A stretch of 64,000 nt of DNA from DATBHM01 sp963772375 (GCA_963772375.1 CAVYXG010000009.1:54056-118055); one strand, 5' to 3'. Shown: positions 42,685-52,072, counted from the stretch's first letter. Notes: generated from the letters alone by a model not told the origin. Program-made: numbers and translations.

Positions 42685-43115
42685 TCGGTTGTCCGCTGCT
42701 GCTCGAGACCGACCGACTCACGCTCCGCGAGCTGGGCACGGACGACCTCGACGCCATGGCGACGCTGCTCGAGTTCGGGTACGGTCGGTGCGCGGTCATC
42801 CTCCGGGCCACCGGCGAACTGGTCGGCGATTGCGGCCTGGCCCCGACGGAGGTCGAGGGCAGACCTGAAACCGAGCTTGGATGGATCGTGCGACGGTCGC
42901 ATTGGGGTCGCGGCATCGCGCCGGAAGCCGGCGCGGCATGGCGCGACTTCGCGTTCGGCGAACTCGGGCTCGACCGCATCGTCTCCATGGTGAGCGAGGC
43001 CAATCTCGCGTCTCGCCGCGTCGCCGAGAAGCTCGGCATGGAAATCGAGCGAACGGCCATATGGGGCGGCATCCCAATGCTGATGTACGCACAGGCGTCC
43101 CCGGGCGTTCGGTAG
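42681..43115 (+). CDS. GNAT acetyltransferase with internal deletion
   Basis: The 144-residue product starts at GTG overlapping the cupin stop. RimJ/RimL-type features are LLLETDRLTLRELGTDDLDA, then GELVGDCGLAPTEVEG, TELGWIVRRSHWGRGIAPEA (the acetyl-CoA loop) and SEANLASRRVAEKLGM. Between residue 30 and 40 about 35-40 residues normal for the family are missing (the joint reads TLLEFGYGRCAVIL), and the frame is kept. Activity is doubtful. The end of the gene abuts repeat copy C. Confidence 0.65.
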   Translation: MIGCPLLLETDRLTLRELGTDDLDAMATLLEFGYGRCAVILRATGELVGDCGLAPTEVEGRPETELGWIVRRSHWGRGIAPEAGAAWRDFAFGELGLDRIVSMVSEANLASRRVAEKLGMEIERTAIWGGIPMLMYAQASPGVR

Positions 43116-43127
43116 ACTCCTCGATCG

Positions 43128-43232
43128 GCTGGAGGCTGGAGTGCTGGAGCTGGAGTAGGACTCTGCGACGACTCCTGAAGCGCTGCTCAGCGGCTCGTCC
43201 TTCATGCGGTAGGTAACGCCGATCGGTAACGC
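43128..43232. repeat. dispersed intergenic repeat, copy C (partial)
   Basis: The copy has GCTGGAGTGCTGGAG and TGGAGTAGGACT with the pair of GGTAACG boxes (43212-43231) close together, 6 bases apart. It lacks the left TTTTCTCCTACCAT block. It follows the GNAT stop and precedes the convergent uracil-DNA glycosylase gene. The bases between the GNAT stop and 43255 hold nothing else. Confidence 0.55.
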
Positions 43233-43255
43233 CAGGCTACCTGGCTGGATGACTG

Positions 43256-43920
43256 TCAGCAGGCAACCTCGTTCGGGTATCGGCGTGCTGGAAAGCGCAA
43301 GGGATCGACAAGCTCCCGAGACATACCGTCACTTGTCGGTTCAGCAGGGCGGTTCGGTGCCGTCAATTTGAGAGCTTCCAGCGCCGCCCGGATCGTCTCG
43401 AAGTCCTCCCGGTAGTCCAGCATCCTCTTCGGGAAGCGCCGGACATAGGACGGGTGATACGTCGGGATGATCGTGCGGCCCTCCCACAAGAAGCACCTCC
43501 CACGCACGTCTCCGATCTTGGCTCGACGGTCGAACCTGCGCAGCGCGAAGTTGCCCAGCGGCACGATCAACTTTGGGTTGACGAGCTGAATCTGCTCGAT
43601 GAGCCATGGCAGGCATGCCTTGATTTCGCCTGCGTAAGGATTTCGGTTCCTCGGAGGTCTGTGCTTGATGACGTTCGCGAGGTAGACGTCCTCACGCCCA
43701 ATGTCAATCGCGCAGAGCATCCCGTTCAGCAGCTGTCCGGCATCACCGACGAAGGGCTTACCCTGCTCGTCCTCTTGTCGGCCCGGCGCTTCGCCGATGA
43801 GCATCAACACAGCATCGCGACAGCCGTCGTCGAAGACGAGGTTCGAGCGCCTTCCCAGAGGGAGCAGGCCCGACACGCTTCCGCCTTGCTCGCCGCTTCG
43901 GCTAGGGATCGGATTCGCAC
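43256..43920 (-). pseudogene. udg: type 4 uracil-DNA glycosylase, frameshifted near N-terminus
   Basis: Most of the protein is intact: LMLIGEAPGRQEDEQGKPFV, DAGQLLNGML, NVIKHRPPRNRNP, LIVPLGNFALRRF and TIIPTYHPSYVRR, all of the family-4 (4Fe-4S) UDG. The N-terminal iron-sulfur Cys pair (ACRACSLWEGAR) is in the next frame, so a one-base indel near 43845 splits it. If reading begins inside (MSGLLPLGRR), the first cluster Cys pair is lost. Either a pseudogene or a sequencing indel. Function would be removal of uracil from DNA. Confidence 0.7.
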
Positions 43921-44451
43921 AGGGTCACCTCTCAGGAGCGCCAAGAGCCGGGTGTGAGGCCCTCCTCAAACTTCGTCTGAGGGCGCGCTCCGCTTGACCA
44001 GAGGCCAGGGTCACGATTCCTCCGTGAGGGCGATCCCACACAGATCAGGAGTCAACCAAACCTGGGGCAGTTCCGTCGCTCATCGCAGTCGGTGAGGCCC
44101 GCATCTCCCTCTGGCTCTCCCATTGCCCCGGTGGAGATGGCGCATCGACCGCAACCCCGCCGCAGACCACCGTCACCTCAGGTCCTTCGGGCACGGCGCA
44201 CGCGACCACCGCCGTGCTCCGGTTCGCCTCCACCAACGAATCTCCAACGAAATCTCGTTCAGTCCAGCGATCTCGTGAGACGGATGAGACGGGTAAGACG
44301 CTCAGGACGGCCTGGAGCTCCGACGGCCGGTCGCGGCGACGCTACCCGGCCGGTCCGCGCGTATTGACTCCCGGCGCGCCGCTCTGATTGAGTGAGCACT
44401 CCGACGCACCTGGGCTGCCGTCGTCGACGAGTTGCTCAGCGGGGGGACGGC

Positions 44452-46239
44452 ATGCCTGGTCGGCTTTCAGAGTGGTTCGATTCGTGGGCGGAGCGCAAGG
44501 ACCATCGCCGGGGCTGGGACAAGGTGTCGAAGCCCGTCGGGCTGGCGCTTCTCGGGGGCATCCAGCACCGGCTTCGGTGGCGGAACCTCCACGACACGGA
44601 TTCGACCCAGCCCGTCGCGGCGTCGGTACCGGCCTCGCCGCCCGAGGGGGCCCTAACCGGCCGGTCCATCGATGGCTCGTTCAACGACCTGGAAATGCCG
44701 GCGATGGGGAGTAGCCACACGCGCTTCGGCCGCAACATCCCACTGAAAGAGGCATTTCCCGAGCCCGAGGAGAAGCTGCTCACACCCGATCCCCGAGTGG
44801 TCAGCCGCGAGTTGCTCACCCGCGACTCGTTCCAGCCGGCCACCACGCTGAACCTCCTGGCGGCGGCGTGGATCCAGTTCGAGGTCCACGACTGGGTGGA
44901 CCACGGGACGCCGGACTGGGACACGGCCTACCGGTTCCCGCTCCAGGAGGGCGACACGTGGCCGGAGAACCCCATCAGAATCTCCCGGGCCCGGCGCGAC
45001 CCTACCTGGACCGCCGACGGCGGTCTGCCACCCACCTACCAGACGGCGGACAGCCACTGGTGGGACGGCTCGCAGGTCTACGGCAACGACCCGACGTTCG
45101 CCTCGGCCATCCGAACGGGCGAGGGTGGCAAGCTGAAGGTCGGCGCCGACGGGCTGCCTCCACCCGAGATCGAAGCCCACGTCGACCTCTCCGGCGTGGC
45201 CGGGAACTTCTGGGTGGGCCTGGCCCTGCTCCACGGCCTGTTCATGATGGAGCACAACGCCATCTGCGACATGCTGCGCCGCGAGCATTCCGACTGGAAC
45301 GACGACCACCTTTACGCGAAGGCTCGGCTGATCAACGCCGCGTTGATGGCGAAGATCCACACGGTCGAATGGACGCCCGCGATCATCGCCCACCCCACCA
45401 GCGAGGCGGCCATGCGGATCGACTGGTGGGGGGTGGCCGGCGAACGGGCGGTCCGGAGGTTCGGACGCACCAGGTGGGACCTGCTCACGGGGATTCCCGG
45501 ATCGAAGAAGAACCACTTCGGCGTCCCCTACACGCTGACGGAGGAGTTCACCGCCGTCTACCGGCTCCACCCCTTGATCCCCGATCAGTTCACCTTCCGT
45601 TCGCCCGCCGACGACCACGTGGTCGCCGAGCATGAGTTCCCTGATCTCGGGGTCGTCCACGTGCGCCAGCGGATGCGGGAGATGGGCCTCGCTACGGGCC
45701 TCTACTCGTTCGGCGTGGCGAACCCCGGGGCCATCCAGCTCCACAACTTCCCCAGGTTCCTTCAGGAGTTCCACCGGGCCGACGGCACCACCATCGACCT
45801 CGCTGCCACCGACGTCCTTCGGATCCGCGAGCGCGGTGTCCCGCGGTACAACCGGTTCCGCGAGCTCCTCCACAAGCAGCCCGTCCGGACCTTCGAGGAG
45901 CTGACCCCGAACCGGCAGTGGCAGGAGGAGCTGCGCGGCGTCTACGGGTCGGTCGACGACGTAGACTTGATGATCGGGATGTACGCTGAGGCGCCGCCCA
46001 ACGGGTTCGGCTTCAGCGACACCGCGTTCCGCGTGTTCGCTGTTATGGCGCCGAGGCGCGTGAAGAGCGACCGCTTCCTGACCACCGACTACACGCCGAA
46101 GATGTACACGCCGTCGGGCCTTCGATGGATCGACGACACGACCATGGTCAAGCTGCTGCTGCGTCATTTCCCGGAGCTCGGTCCCTCGCTGCGAGGGGTG
46201 AAGAACGCGTTCGCGCCCTGGAACCGCGTACGGCCGTGA
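44452..46239 (+). CDS. heme dioxygenase, alpha-dioxygenase/PGHS-like
   Basis: The 595-residue protein of the animal-type heme peroxidase family is closest to fatty-acid alpha-dioxygenases and linoleate diol synthases. The distal heme His lies in WIQFEVHDWVDHG, and the proximal His in EEFTAVYRLHPLIPD. Other landmarks are HLYAKARLINAALMAKIHTV and GVPRYNRFRELL. The ATG at 44452 has GGGGGGAC just upstream, with 20 basic residues excluded. These enzymes insert oxygen into fatty acids. The gene overlaps a patatin lipase by GTGA, and a lipoxygenase-like gene is convergent, so a fatty-acid oxidation set is likely. Confidence 0.85.
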   Translation: MPGRLSEWFDSWAERKDHRRGWDKVSKPVGLALLGGIQHRLRWRNLHDTDSTQPVAASVPASPPEGALTGRSIDGSFNDLEMPAMGSSHTRFGRNIPLKEAFPEPEEKLLTPDPRVVSRELLTRDSFQPATTLNLLAAAWIQFEVHDWVDHGTPDWDTAYRFPLQEGDTWPENPIRISRARRDPTWTADGGLPPTYQTADSHWWDGSQVYGNDPTFASAIRTGEGGKLKVGADGLPPPEIEAHVDLSGVAGNFWVGLALLHGLFMMEHNAICDMLRREHSDWNDDHLYAKARLINAALMAKIHTVEWTPAIIAHPTSEAAMRIDWWGVAGERAVRRFGRTRWDLLTGIPGSKKNHFGVPYTLTEEFTAVYRLHPLIPDQFTFRSPADDHVVAEHEFPDLGVVHVRQRMREMGLATGLYSFGVANPGAIQLHNFPRFLQEFHRADGTTIDLAATDVLRIRERGVPRYNRFRELLHKQPVRTFEELTPNRQWQEELRGVYGSVDDVDLMIGMYAEAPPNGFGFSDTAFRVFAVMAPRRVKSDRFLTTDYTPKMYTPSGLRWIDDTTMVKLLLRHFPELGPSLRGVKNAFAPWNRVRP

Positions 46240-47456
46240 GCGCCGACTCTGGCCACCGGGGCGTCCTGGACGAGGGCCGCCAGCGCAAGGATCCCATCCG
46301 GATCCTCTCCATCGACGGCGGCGGCATGCGGGGGGTGATGTGCGTGCGCGTCCTGGCGGAGCTGGAGCTGTTGTCGGGACGGCCCGTGGCCAGTCTCTTC
46401 GACGTCATCGCCGGGACGTCCACGGGAGGGATGATCGCCCTCGGGCTCACCAGGCCCGGGCCCGATGGGAGGCCGTGGTACACGGCCCAGGAGGTGCTCG
46501 ACATCTACGTGACGTTCGGCAGCACGATCTTCCCCCGCATCGCGTGGCGGCCCCTGCGGTGGCAGCAGGTCCGAACGGCGCGCCCGGTGGTGGCCCAGCG
46601 GTGGGGCGCGCTCACCATGCCCAACCGATACAGCAACGCGAGGTATTCCGCCGCCGGCCTGGAAGCGCTGCTCGGGAAGCTGTTGGGCACGACCCGCCTG
46701 TCTGAGGCCATGGCCAACGTCATCGTGCCGAGTTACGACTGGAGGGCGGGCCGGGCGTTCGTGTTCCGGAGCCGCGAGGCTCAGGGAGGGGCCTCGGTGG
46801 ACCCGACCATGGCGCAGGTGGCCAGGGCCACCACGGCTGCGCCGACGTACTTCCCCCCGATGCAATTTCGAGCCGGAGGCCGCGAGCTGGTCCTCATCGA
46901 CGGCGGCATGGTGGCGAACAACCCGTCGTCGGTGGCCTACTTCGAGGCGCTGTACCAGGCCCGTCAGGAGGGGTATCGGGATCCCGACTTCCTGATCCTA
47001 TCGCTGGGGACGGGACGCCCGCCGGAGGAGATCCCGACCTACCGGGAGCTGTGGAGCCGCAACTGGTTGCGCATGGGGATGGGCATGCTCGGCGTCCTGT
47101 TCGACGGCACCAGCGAGATCTCCGACGAACTGCTCGGCGGCATCATCCGTCCCCAGCACCCGAAGAGCCGGTACTTGAGGTTGGACACGGACCTCCGCGG
47201 GGTGCGGCTCAACCTGGACGACGCCCGCCCGCAGCAGATCGCCGGGTTGCTTGGGCTGGCCGAGCGGATGATCACCGAGCATCGGGAGGACCTGGCCGAG
47301 ATGGTTCGATGCCTCACCGCAACCGGAACGGCTCAGGGAACCTCGCCCGAAGAGGGGAGCGACACTCCCGAGGCGGGCGGGACGCCCCGGCCGGCCGGAG
47401 GGCGGCGGAAGCGCCCACGGCCGCAGACGGACGCGATGAAGTCCGACCGGGCCTGA
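46236..47456 (+). CDS. patatin-like phospholipase
   Basis: The 406-residue product has all patatin motifs: oxyanion hole GGGMRG (28-33), nucleophile Ser62 in GTSTGG, and catalytic Asp222 in DGGMVANNP. It is a Ser-Asp dyad lipase, expected to free fatty acids from phospholipids. A basic C-terminal tail (RKRPRPQTDAMKSD) follows residue 390. It shares a GTGA overlap with the alpha-dioxygenase-like gene, so the lipase probably feeds free fatty acid to the oxygenase. That link is inference from gene order. Confidence 0.9.
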   Translation: MSADSGHRGVLDEGRQRKDPIRILSIDGGGMRGVMCVRVLAELELLSGRPVASLFDVIAGTSTGGMIALGLTRPGPDGRPWYTAQEVLDIYVTFGSTIFPRIAWRPLRWQQVRTARPVVAQRWGALTMPNRYSNARYSAAGLEALLGKLLGTTRLSEAMANVIVPSYDWRAGRAFVFRSREAQGGASVDPTMAQVARATTAAPTYFPPMQFRAGGRELVLIDGGMVANNPSSVAYFEALYQARQEGYRDPDFLILSLGTGRPPEEIPTYRELWSRNWLRMGMGMLGVLFDGTSEISDELLGGIIRPQHPKSRYLRLDTDLRGVRLNLDDARPQQIAGLLGLAERMITEHREDLAEMVRCLTATGTAQGTSPEEGSDTPEAGGTPRPAGGRRKRPRPQTDAMKSDRA

Positions 47457-47469
47457 GAACCGGGCTGGA

Positions 47470-49023
47470 TCAGTTGCTCACGGAGAAGTTCAGATTGCGA
47501 GCGTACGTCACGTCCGGCACTCGATCGCCATAGGTCGCGGCGAGGTCGTCGTCGATACGACGGAGGCGCTCCACGTAGCCGTCCATGAGCTCACGGGCCG
47601 GCTCGTCCAGGGCTAGCGCGGAGATCCCGTCCAACAGCATGTTGAACGGCTTCCATGTCCCGATCAGGGTGTTCACGAAGTCGAACGAGAGCCGCCGGTC
47701 CTGCAGCTCTCCCGATTCCGGCACGATCGTGGGGATGAGGAAGTTCAGCGTCGAGTAGTTCCACACCACGTTGTTCAGTTGGTCGTGCGTGACCGTGCTG
47801 GTGTGGATGAAGCCGGCGCAGATGCGCTCGAGTTCTGGCAGGGTCAGAGGGCCGGCGCCGATCCAGCCCGAGTCGTCGGCTAGGCCGCCCGGGAGGAGGC
47901 GGTCCAGCTCGTCGCGCCAACGGGACAGGGCGGGATCCGCCGCCACCGCCGAGTCGTCTGCGTAATAGAGGGCGAGGTACCGGTGGACGAATTCCCGGGT
48001 GGCGTTCCAGAAGCACAGCATGTTGTCACGGCGGGGCTGCCCGAACGGGGTGCGCTCCATCCCGCGCCGGGCGATGTCACGTTCCGGATCCAGGTCGGCA
48101 AGGCGGAAGCTTCGGATGTGCCGGTTGATGATCTCCACCAACGTTGGGTAGTCGTGGCTGAACAGCTCCGTGGCGAAGCCCTTTGGCCCCACGATTTGGA
48201 ACGTCGCCACTTCGAAGTTTCCGATCAGGACGGCCTGGAAGGTGAAGTGCAGCAGGCGCCGCACCGGGTGGTCCGGGGGGAGCTCGTTCGTGGTGGCGAT
48301 GGCCATGGGCGTGACGTATGAGAGGTGAACCGTCGAGTTGTGGACGAGCGTCGTGAGGTGGGTGTTGGCCGCGCACAGGAAGGACCGCTGCACGAGCGGG
48401 TACTCGGGCGAGTCCGGGGCGCAGAGCTTCCCCTCACGGACGATGCCGCGTGTGAACAGACGGTCGCCGTCGACTCCGAACACGGCGATGCCGCCGAGTC
48501 GCGCCAGTCCCGGCTTGACCGGGTAATCCTCGAACACCTGCATGTCGATCACGTAGTCGCCGGGTCCGGCGATGCCGCCGGTCGGATTGCCGTCCGCGGA
48601 TTCGGTGGCGCTGCGGAGGTAGCTGGCGAACGGACCGCGCAGCGCCAGGGCGGCCAGCGGATCGGTCGACCGGGCTAGGTGGTTGGGCACGGCCGGCGCG
48701 TTCGGCCAGAGGCGCCGGAAGCGCCGCGGGTAGATGGCGGCCAGGAAGGCCTTGGGGTCGTCGGGGATGGGGGCGGTGCGGCGGGGCCCGATCCGCGAGA
48801 TGAGGTGCAGCAGCGGCTTCGAGCGCACGATGCGGCGGTACCGGGCTGTGGCATGCTCTGACGCCGGGAAGTTCCGGGCCCGGAACAGGCGGGGAAACTC
48901 GGGCGCCAGCGGGTCGACCTCGATGCGCTCGTTGCCCGGCAACTCCAGGGGCAGGACGACCTGCAGCTTGAAGTCCTGCTTCTGGACGAGCGCCATGATC
49001 AGCTTGTAAAGCTCGAATCGCAA
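47470..49023 (-). CDS. lipoxygenase-like protein
   Basis: The 517-residue product contains the lipoxygenase core: HLTTLVHNSTVH, then PMAIATTNELPPDHPVRRLL and the helix around TSTVTHDQLNN, where His-x3-Asn matches ligands 3 and 4 of the iron site. It diverges in two places. The first His pair is spaced His-x5-His, not x4, and the C-terminal residue is Asn (NFSVSN), not the Ile whose carboxylate binds iron. So iron use or activity is uncertain. The start is TTG at 49023 without a close ribosome site; no better start is visible. It is convergent with the patatin and alpha-dioxygenase genes. Confidence 0.75.
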   Translation of the reverse strand: MRFELYKLIMALVQKQDFKLQVVLPLELPGNERIEVDPLAPEFPRLFRARNFPASEHATARYRRIVRSKPLLHLISRIGPRRTAPIPDDPKAFLAAIYPRRFRRLWPNAPAVPNHLARSTDPLAALALRGPFASYLRSATESADGNPTGGIAGPGDYVIDMQVFEDYPVKPGLARLGGIAVFGVDGDRLFTRGIVREGKLCAPDSPEYPLVQRSFLCAANTHLTTLVHNSTVHLSYVTPMAIATTNELPPDHPVRRLLHFTFQAVLIGNFEVATFQIVGPKGFATELFSHDYPTLVEIINRHIRSFRLADLDPERDIARRGMERTPFGQPRRDNMLCFWNATREFVHRYLALYYADDSAVAADPALSRWRDELDRLLPGGLADDSGWIGAGPLTLPELERICAGFIHTSTVTHDQLNNVVWNYSTLNFLIPTIVPESGELQDRRLSFDFVNTLIGTWKPFNMLLDGISALALDEPARELMDGYVERLRRIDDDLAATYGDRVPDVTYARNLNFSVSN

Positions 49024-49285
49024 ACCGATGAAGATGGGGCACCTCCCTCGCTCGGAACCGCGCCGATACCGGTCATGATCGGACGGCGCAGGTCCGTTCG
49101 ACGCATCCTATACGGCCGAGGTGATGCACTCTCCGCTTCAGCTCAACGTCTTATGTTCGGGCCTCGGTGCCTGATCGACCCGGGGTCCCGGGGTTGCACG
49201 GGTCAACCCTGAAGGGTTCAGAATCTCCGATCCGTTGGCCGACGGGCACCGATAGCATGCGGCCTCCGCCACGGGAAGGAGAGCC

Positions 49286-49888
49286 ATGCTGTTCTCGCTT
49301 CTGTACTTTGTCGTCCCGCCGCGTGCTCGGAACGGCGCGCCGCCCTCGGGACGAGATGGGCCGAGAAGGGGCCGCCCCGGCCGACCGCCCGTCGACCCGG
49401 AGGTCCGAGACCTTCTCGTACGCCTCTGCAGGGAGAACCCCCGGTGGGGGTATCAGCGCATCCGGGGCGAGCTGTTGAAGCTGGGGCTCCGGGTCTCGGC
49501 GACCACGGTCCGCACCATCCTGCTCCGTCACGGCCTCGACCCGGCTCCCCGGCGATCGGGTCCCACGTGGTCCGAGTTCCTCCGGGCTCAGGCTGCGGGC
49601 ATCCTCGCGTGTGACTTCTTCACCGTCGAGACGATCAGGCTGAAGACGATCTTCGTCCTGTTCTTCATCGAGCTCTCCACCCGGCGGGTCCACGTGGCGG
49701 GGGTCACGCACACCCCGACACGGCATGGGTCACCCAGCAGGCCCGCAACCTCGCCATCGACGACCGGCTTTCGGGCGTTCGGTTCCTGCTGCGCGATCGG
49801 GATGCCAAGTACTACGGGTCCAATCCCCAGGATTCGGCGGCGAGACGTCCTGGGCGGGTTGATCCATGAGTACCGATGGGCAGCATGA
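49286..49888 (+). pseudogene. integrase/transposase remnant (rve type)
   Basis: An ATG opens MLFSLLYFVVPPRARN and then typical DDE integrase sequence (GRPGRPPVDPEVRDLLVRLC, CDFFTVETIRLKTIFVLFFI with the first catalytic Asp). The frame breaks at about 49718, where DTAWVTQQARNLAIDD and FLLRDRDAKYYG go on in another frame. The middle of the catalytic domain, including the Glu motif, is deleted, and the tail (LGGLIHEYRWAA) rejoins. It is a dead copy of an IS3/IS481-like element. Confidence 0.7.
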
Positions 49889-49893
49889 ACGCG

Positions 49894-50190
49894 ATCCGGG
49901 TATTTGAACCTTCACGGGTCATCGTGGTACGCCGACACCAGAACGACGACGACGACCGCCGGGATCTGAACCGAACCGAGAACCTCCGGCCGATCCCGGA
50001 GGGCTCCGAGGACTTCGAGCGGTTGCACGTCCTTCGTCCCGACGCCGAGTCCATCAACCGCGGCATCGAGGACACCCTGTACATCAACCGGGCCTCCGCC
50101 AAGGGGTGGCAGCGGCAGATGGTCGACCTCCTCGGCTACGCGCGGTCAATGCGATCACCCTGGCGCGGTGCCGTGCTCGGGAACACGTGA
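49894..50190 (+). pseudogene. 3' fragment of a second transposase
   Basis: The translation EGSEDFERLHVLRPDAESIN and GIEDTLYINRASAKGWQRQM carries the 'DAESxNRxxEDTLY-x-x-RA' tail of a DDE transposase family. The same tail occurs at 63534-63929 in this window. Only the C-terminal third is present, with no start. It precedes repeat copy D by about 165 bases. Nothing else is recognised between 50191 and 50354. Confidence 0.55.
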
Positions 50191-50354
50191 ACGACGCGGC
50201 CTGACGGCCGCCTACTCTCGCCTTCGACACCCTGGCGTCGCCGTGGTCGGCGCATGCCTCCACTCCTCCGCCGTCCCCATTTCGGGGCCGTCGGGGTTCG
50301 CTAGACTCCCTGGACGGCGGCGGATCTGGCTTGGCGGCGATTGTTTGCCGGATT

Positions 50355-50467
50355 CTTTGCTAGCCCCGCTGGAGTGCTGGAGTAGGACTGGGACAAAACT
50401 GAGTCCTCACAGGTCGGGCGCTCCATCGTTCGCAACCAGGTAACGTCGCCCCGCCGATTTGGTAACG
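50355..50467. repeat. dispersed intergenic repeat, copy D
   Basis: CCCCGCTGGAGTGCTGGAGT and AGGACTGGGACAAAACT match copies A-C. Two GGTAACG boxes lie 15 bases apart at 50439-50467. It follows the transposase tail, as copy E does, so it may be part of that element family. From 50468 to the IS edge at 50685 no gene is recognised. Confidence 0.65.
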
Positions 50468-50684
50468 GACATTACGGACACGCCCTTCCCCCGGTGGAGG
50501 ACGCCGTGTCTACGCACCGATTGTGCGTGTCGGACCTCGCTGCGACACTTGACGAATGGGGACAACGCATGATGGTTCCTCGCTTCTGCCTGGAGGAATG
50601 GAGCGTCGGCAGGCGTGGCTCAGCGACGGTGGCCGTTGAAGTCTCTTCACGAGGTCAGGACGTCAGCACGCTACCTCTTGAACA

Positions 50685-52072
50685 GCAGGACATCGTTCCG
50701 GTGATTCGGCAGGTCCGTCACCCGCAGGACACCGTTCCGCTCAGGTGGCTCACCGCAGCTCGCGGCTGACGGTGAACGGTCCCTCGTACGCGATGTCGCC
50801 GTCGGTGGTCACCACGGTGACCGCCTTGGCCCGCACCCGGATGACGGCGGTGACGTAGGCGTGGCGGTGAGCCTCTGCCAGCGTGATCCGTCTGCCCCAC
50901 AGGTCCACGACGCCGTTCGAGCGGACGTAACGCACCGCCTCGATCCACCCCTTCGCGGGGAGCCTGCCCGGTGGGCGGTAGGCGGGGTCCAGCACGTCGC
51001 GGGTTCGCCCCCGCCAGATCTCCTCGGGGCTCCTGCCGCCGTGGGCGCCGTAGCGGTGCTGGACGTTGTGGAACTCGATGAACGCGGCGTTCTCCCTGCT
51101 GAGGTGCTCCAGGCCGGTGAACCGCTCGGTCCGGAAGAAGCTCTTGTCCCACACGTCGTTGAACCGCTCCACCACCCCGTTGCGCCACGGCTCGCGCAGC
51201 GGGATGAACCGCGGCACCACGCCGAGGTCGAGGCACGTCGCCACCACGGGGCCGAAGGTGGCCCACATCGGCGGGATGCCGCCCCGGAAGTTGGAGTGGT
51301 TGTCGAACTGGGCGGTGAGGGGGATCCCCACCTTCGACCACATCCCGGCGAGCCCGGTGGCCAGCACGTTCGGCCGGGGGACCTCCACGATCTCGCTCGC
51401 CGCCTCGTGGGAGCCGACGTCGAGCAGGTTCAACGCATGGAACTCCACGCCGCCGTGCAGGTGCCGGGGCCCCACCATGTCGATCTGGTGCAGGTCCCCC
51501 GGCTCCGGCACCGGTGGGGCTGGGTAGGGCGTGCCGTTCGGCACATACCCGGCCGGCCGCCGCCGGGGCCTCGCCAGTCCGGCCCGGGCGATCTCCCGTT
51601 CGATCGTCCACCGGTTCGGCACGGGATCGACGCCGGTGCGCCGGAGCTCCCAGGCCACCGCGAGCGCTCCGTACTGGGCGCGGGGGTTGTCCTGCAGGCG
51701 CAGCCGGGCGTCGACGATCAGTCGGCGGAGGTTCTCCGGGGCCCTCGTCGGGGAGTGGTGCGGAGCCCGTGACCGGCCCCTGGCCCATCCCTCGCCGGCC
51801 TCCTCCTCGGCACGGACCACCCACTTGCGGACCCACCGGGTGCTCCGCCCGAGCGCCGCGGCGACCTCATCGGCACTCTCGCCAGCTCGACGACGCCGAA
51901 CGGCTTCCTTGCGCAGATCCTCCACGGACACCCCGACCTCCTCGCTCGAACGAACGAGGAAGCACACACCCGACACGGCGTGGGCGCGTTCAGACGGAAC
52001 GATGTCCTGCGGTCAGAGGACCTGCGCGAGCGGAACGATGTCCTGCGGTTCGCAGCGGAACGATGTCCTGCG
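50685..52072. mobile_element. insertion sequence with multiple terminal repeats (IS481-like)
   Basis: A single DDE transposase gene is bracketed by copies of one 16-base motif. On the left are GCAGGACATCGTTCCG (50685-50700) and a one-base variant (50724-50739). On the right are three inverted copies, CGGAACGATGTCCTGC at 51996, 52032 and 52057. The outermost pair is exact and gives about 1388 bases. No clear target-site duplication is seen. Confidence 0.7.
50750..51976 (-). CDS. DDE transposase
   Basis: The product has 408 residues or somewhat fewer, because the first Met (51976) precedes a likely true start at a GTG about 16 codons on (VEDLRKEAVRRRRAGESADE). An N-terminal HTH (EVAAALGRSTRWVRKWV) and a catalytic core are present. 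The core has Asp in HQIDMVGPRH, Asp in TAQFDNHSNF and Glu in PWRNGVVERFND, i.e. an intact DDE triad. The C-terminus has a beta domain (RVRAKAVTVVTTDGDIAYEG). It moves its own IS by cut-and-paste or copy-out. It may still be active. Confidence 0.85.
   Translation of the reverse strand: MSGVCFLVRSSEEVGVSVEDLRKEAVRRRRAGESADEVAAALGRSTRWVRKWVVRAEEEAGEGWARGRSRAPHHSPTRAPENLRRLIVDARLRLQDNPRAQYGALAVAWELRRTGVDPVPNRWTIEREIARAGLARPRRRPAGYVPNGTPYPAPPVPEPGDLHQIDMVGPRHLHGGVEFHALNLLDVGSHEAASEIVEVPRPNVLATGLAGMWSKVGIPLTAQFDNHSNFRGGIPPMWATFGPVVATCLDLGVVPRFIPLREPWRNGVVERFNDVWDKSFFRTERFTGLEHLSRENAAFIEFHNVQHRYGAHGGRSPEEIWRGRTRDVLDPAYRPPGRLPAKGWIEAVRYVRSNGVVDLWGRRITLAEAHRHAYVTAVIRVRAKAVTVVTTDGDIAYEGPFTVSRELR

Noticed and set aside
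43921..44451. Gene or regulatory RNA in the 530 bases before the alpha-dioxygenase gene
   Set aside because: Only a short AACGA-aatc-TCGTT hairpin (44246-44259) and loosely repeated GAGACGG-like words are seen; no coding or RNA signature is supported.
50685..52072. CRISPR array from the repeated 16-base motif
   Set aside because: Only two and three copies, inverted relative to each other and placed at the ends of a transposase gene: these are IS terminal repeats.
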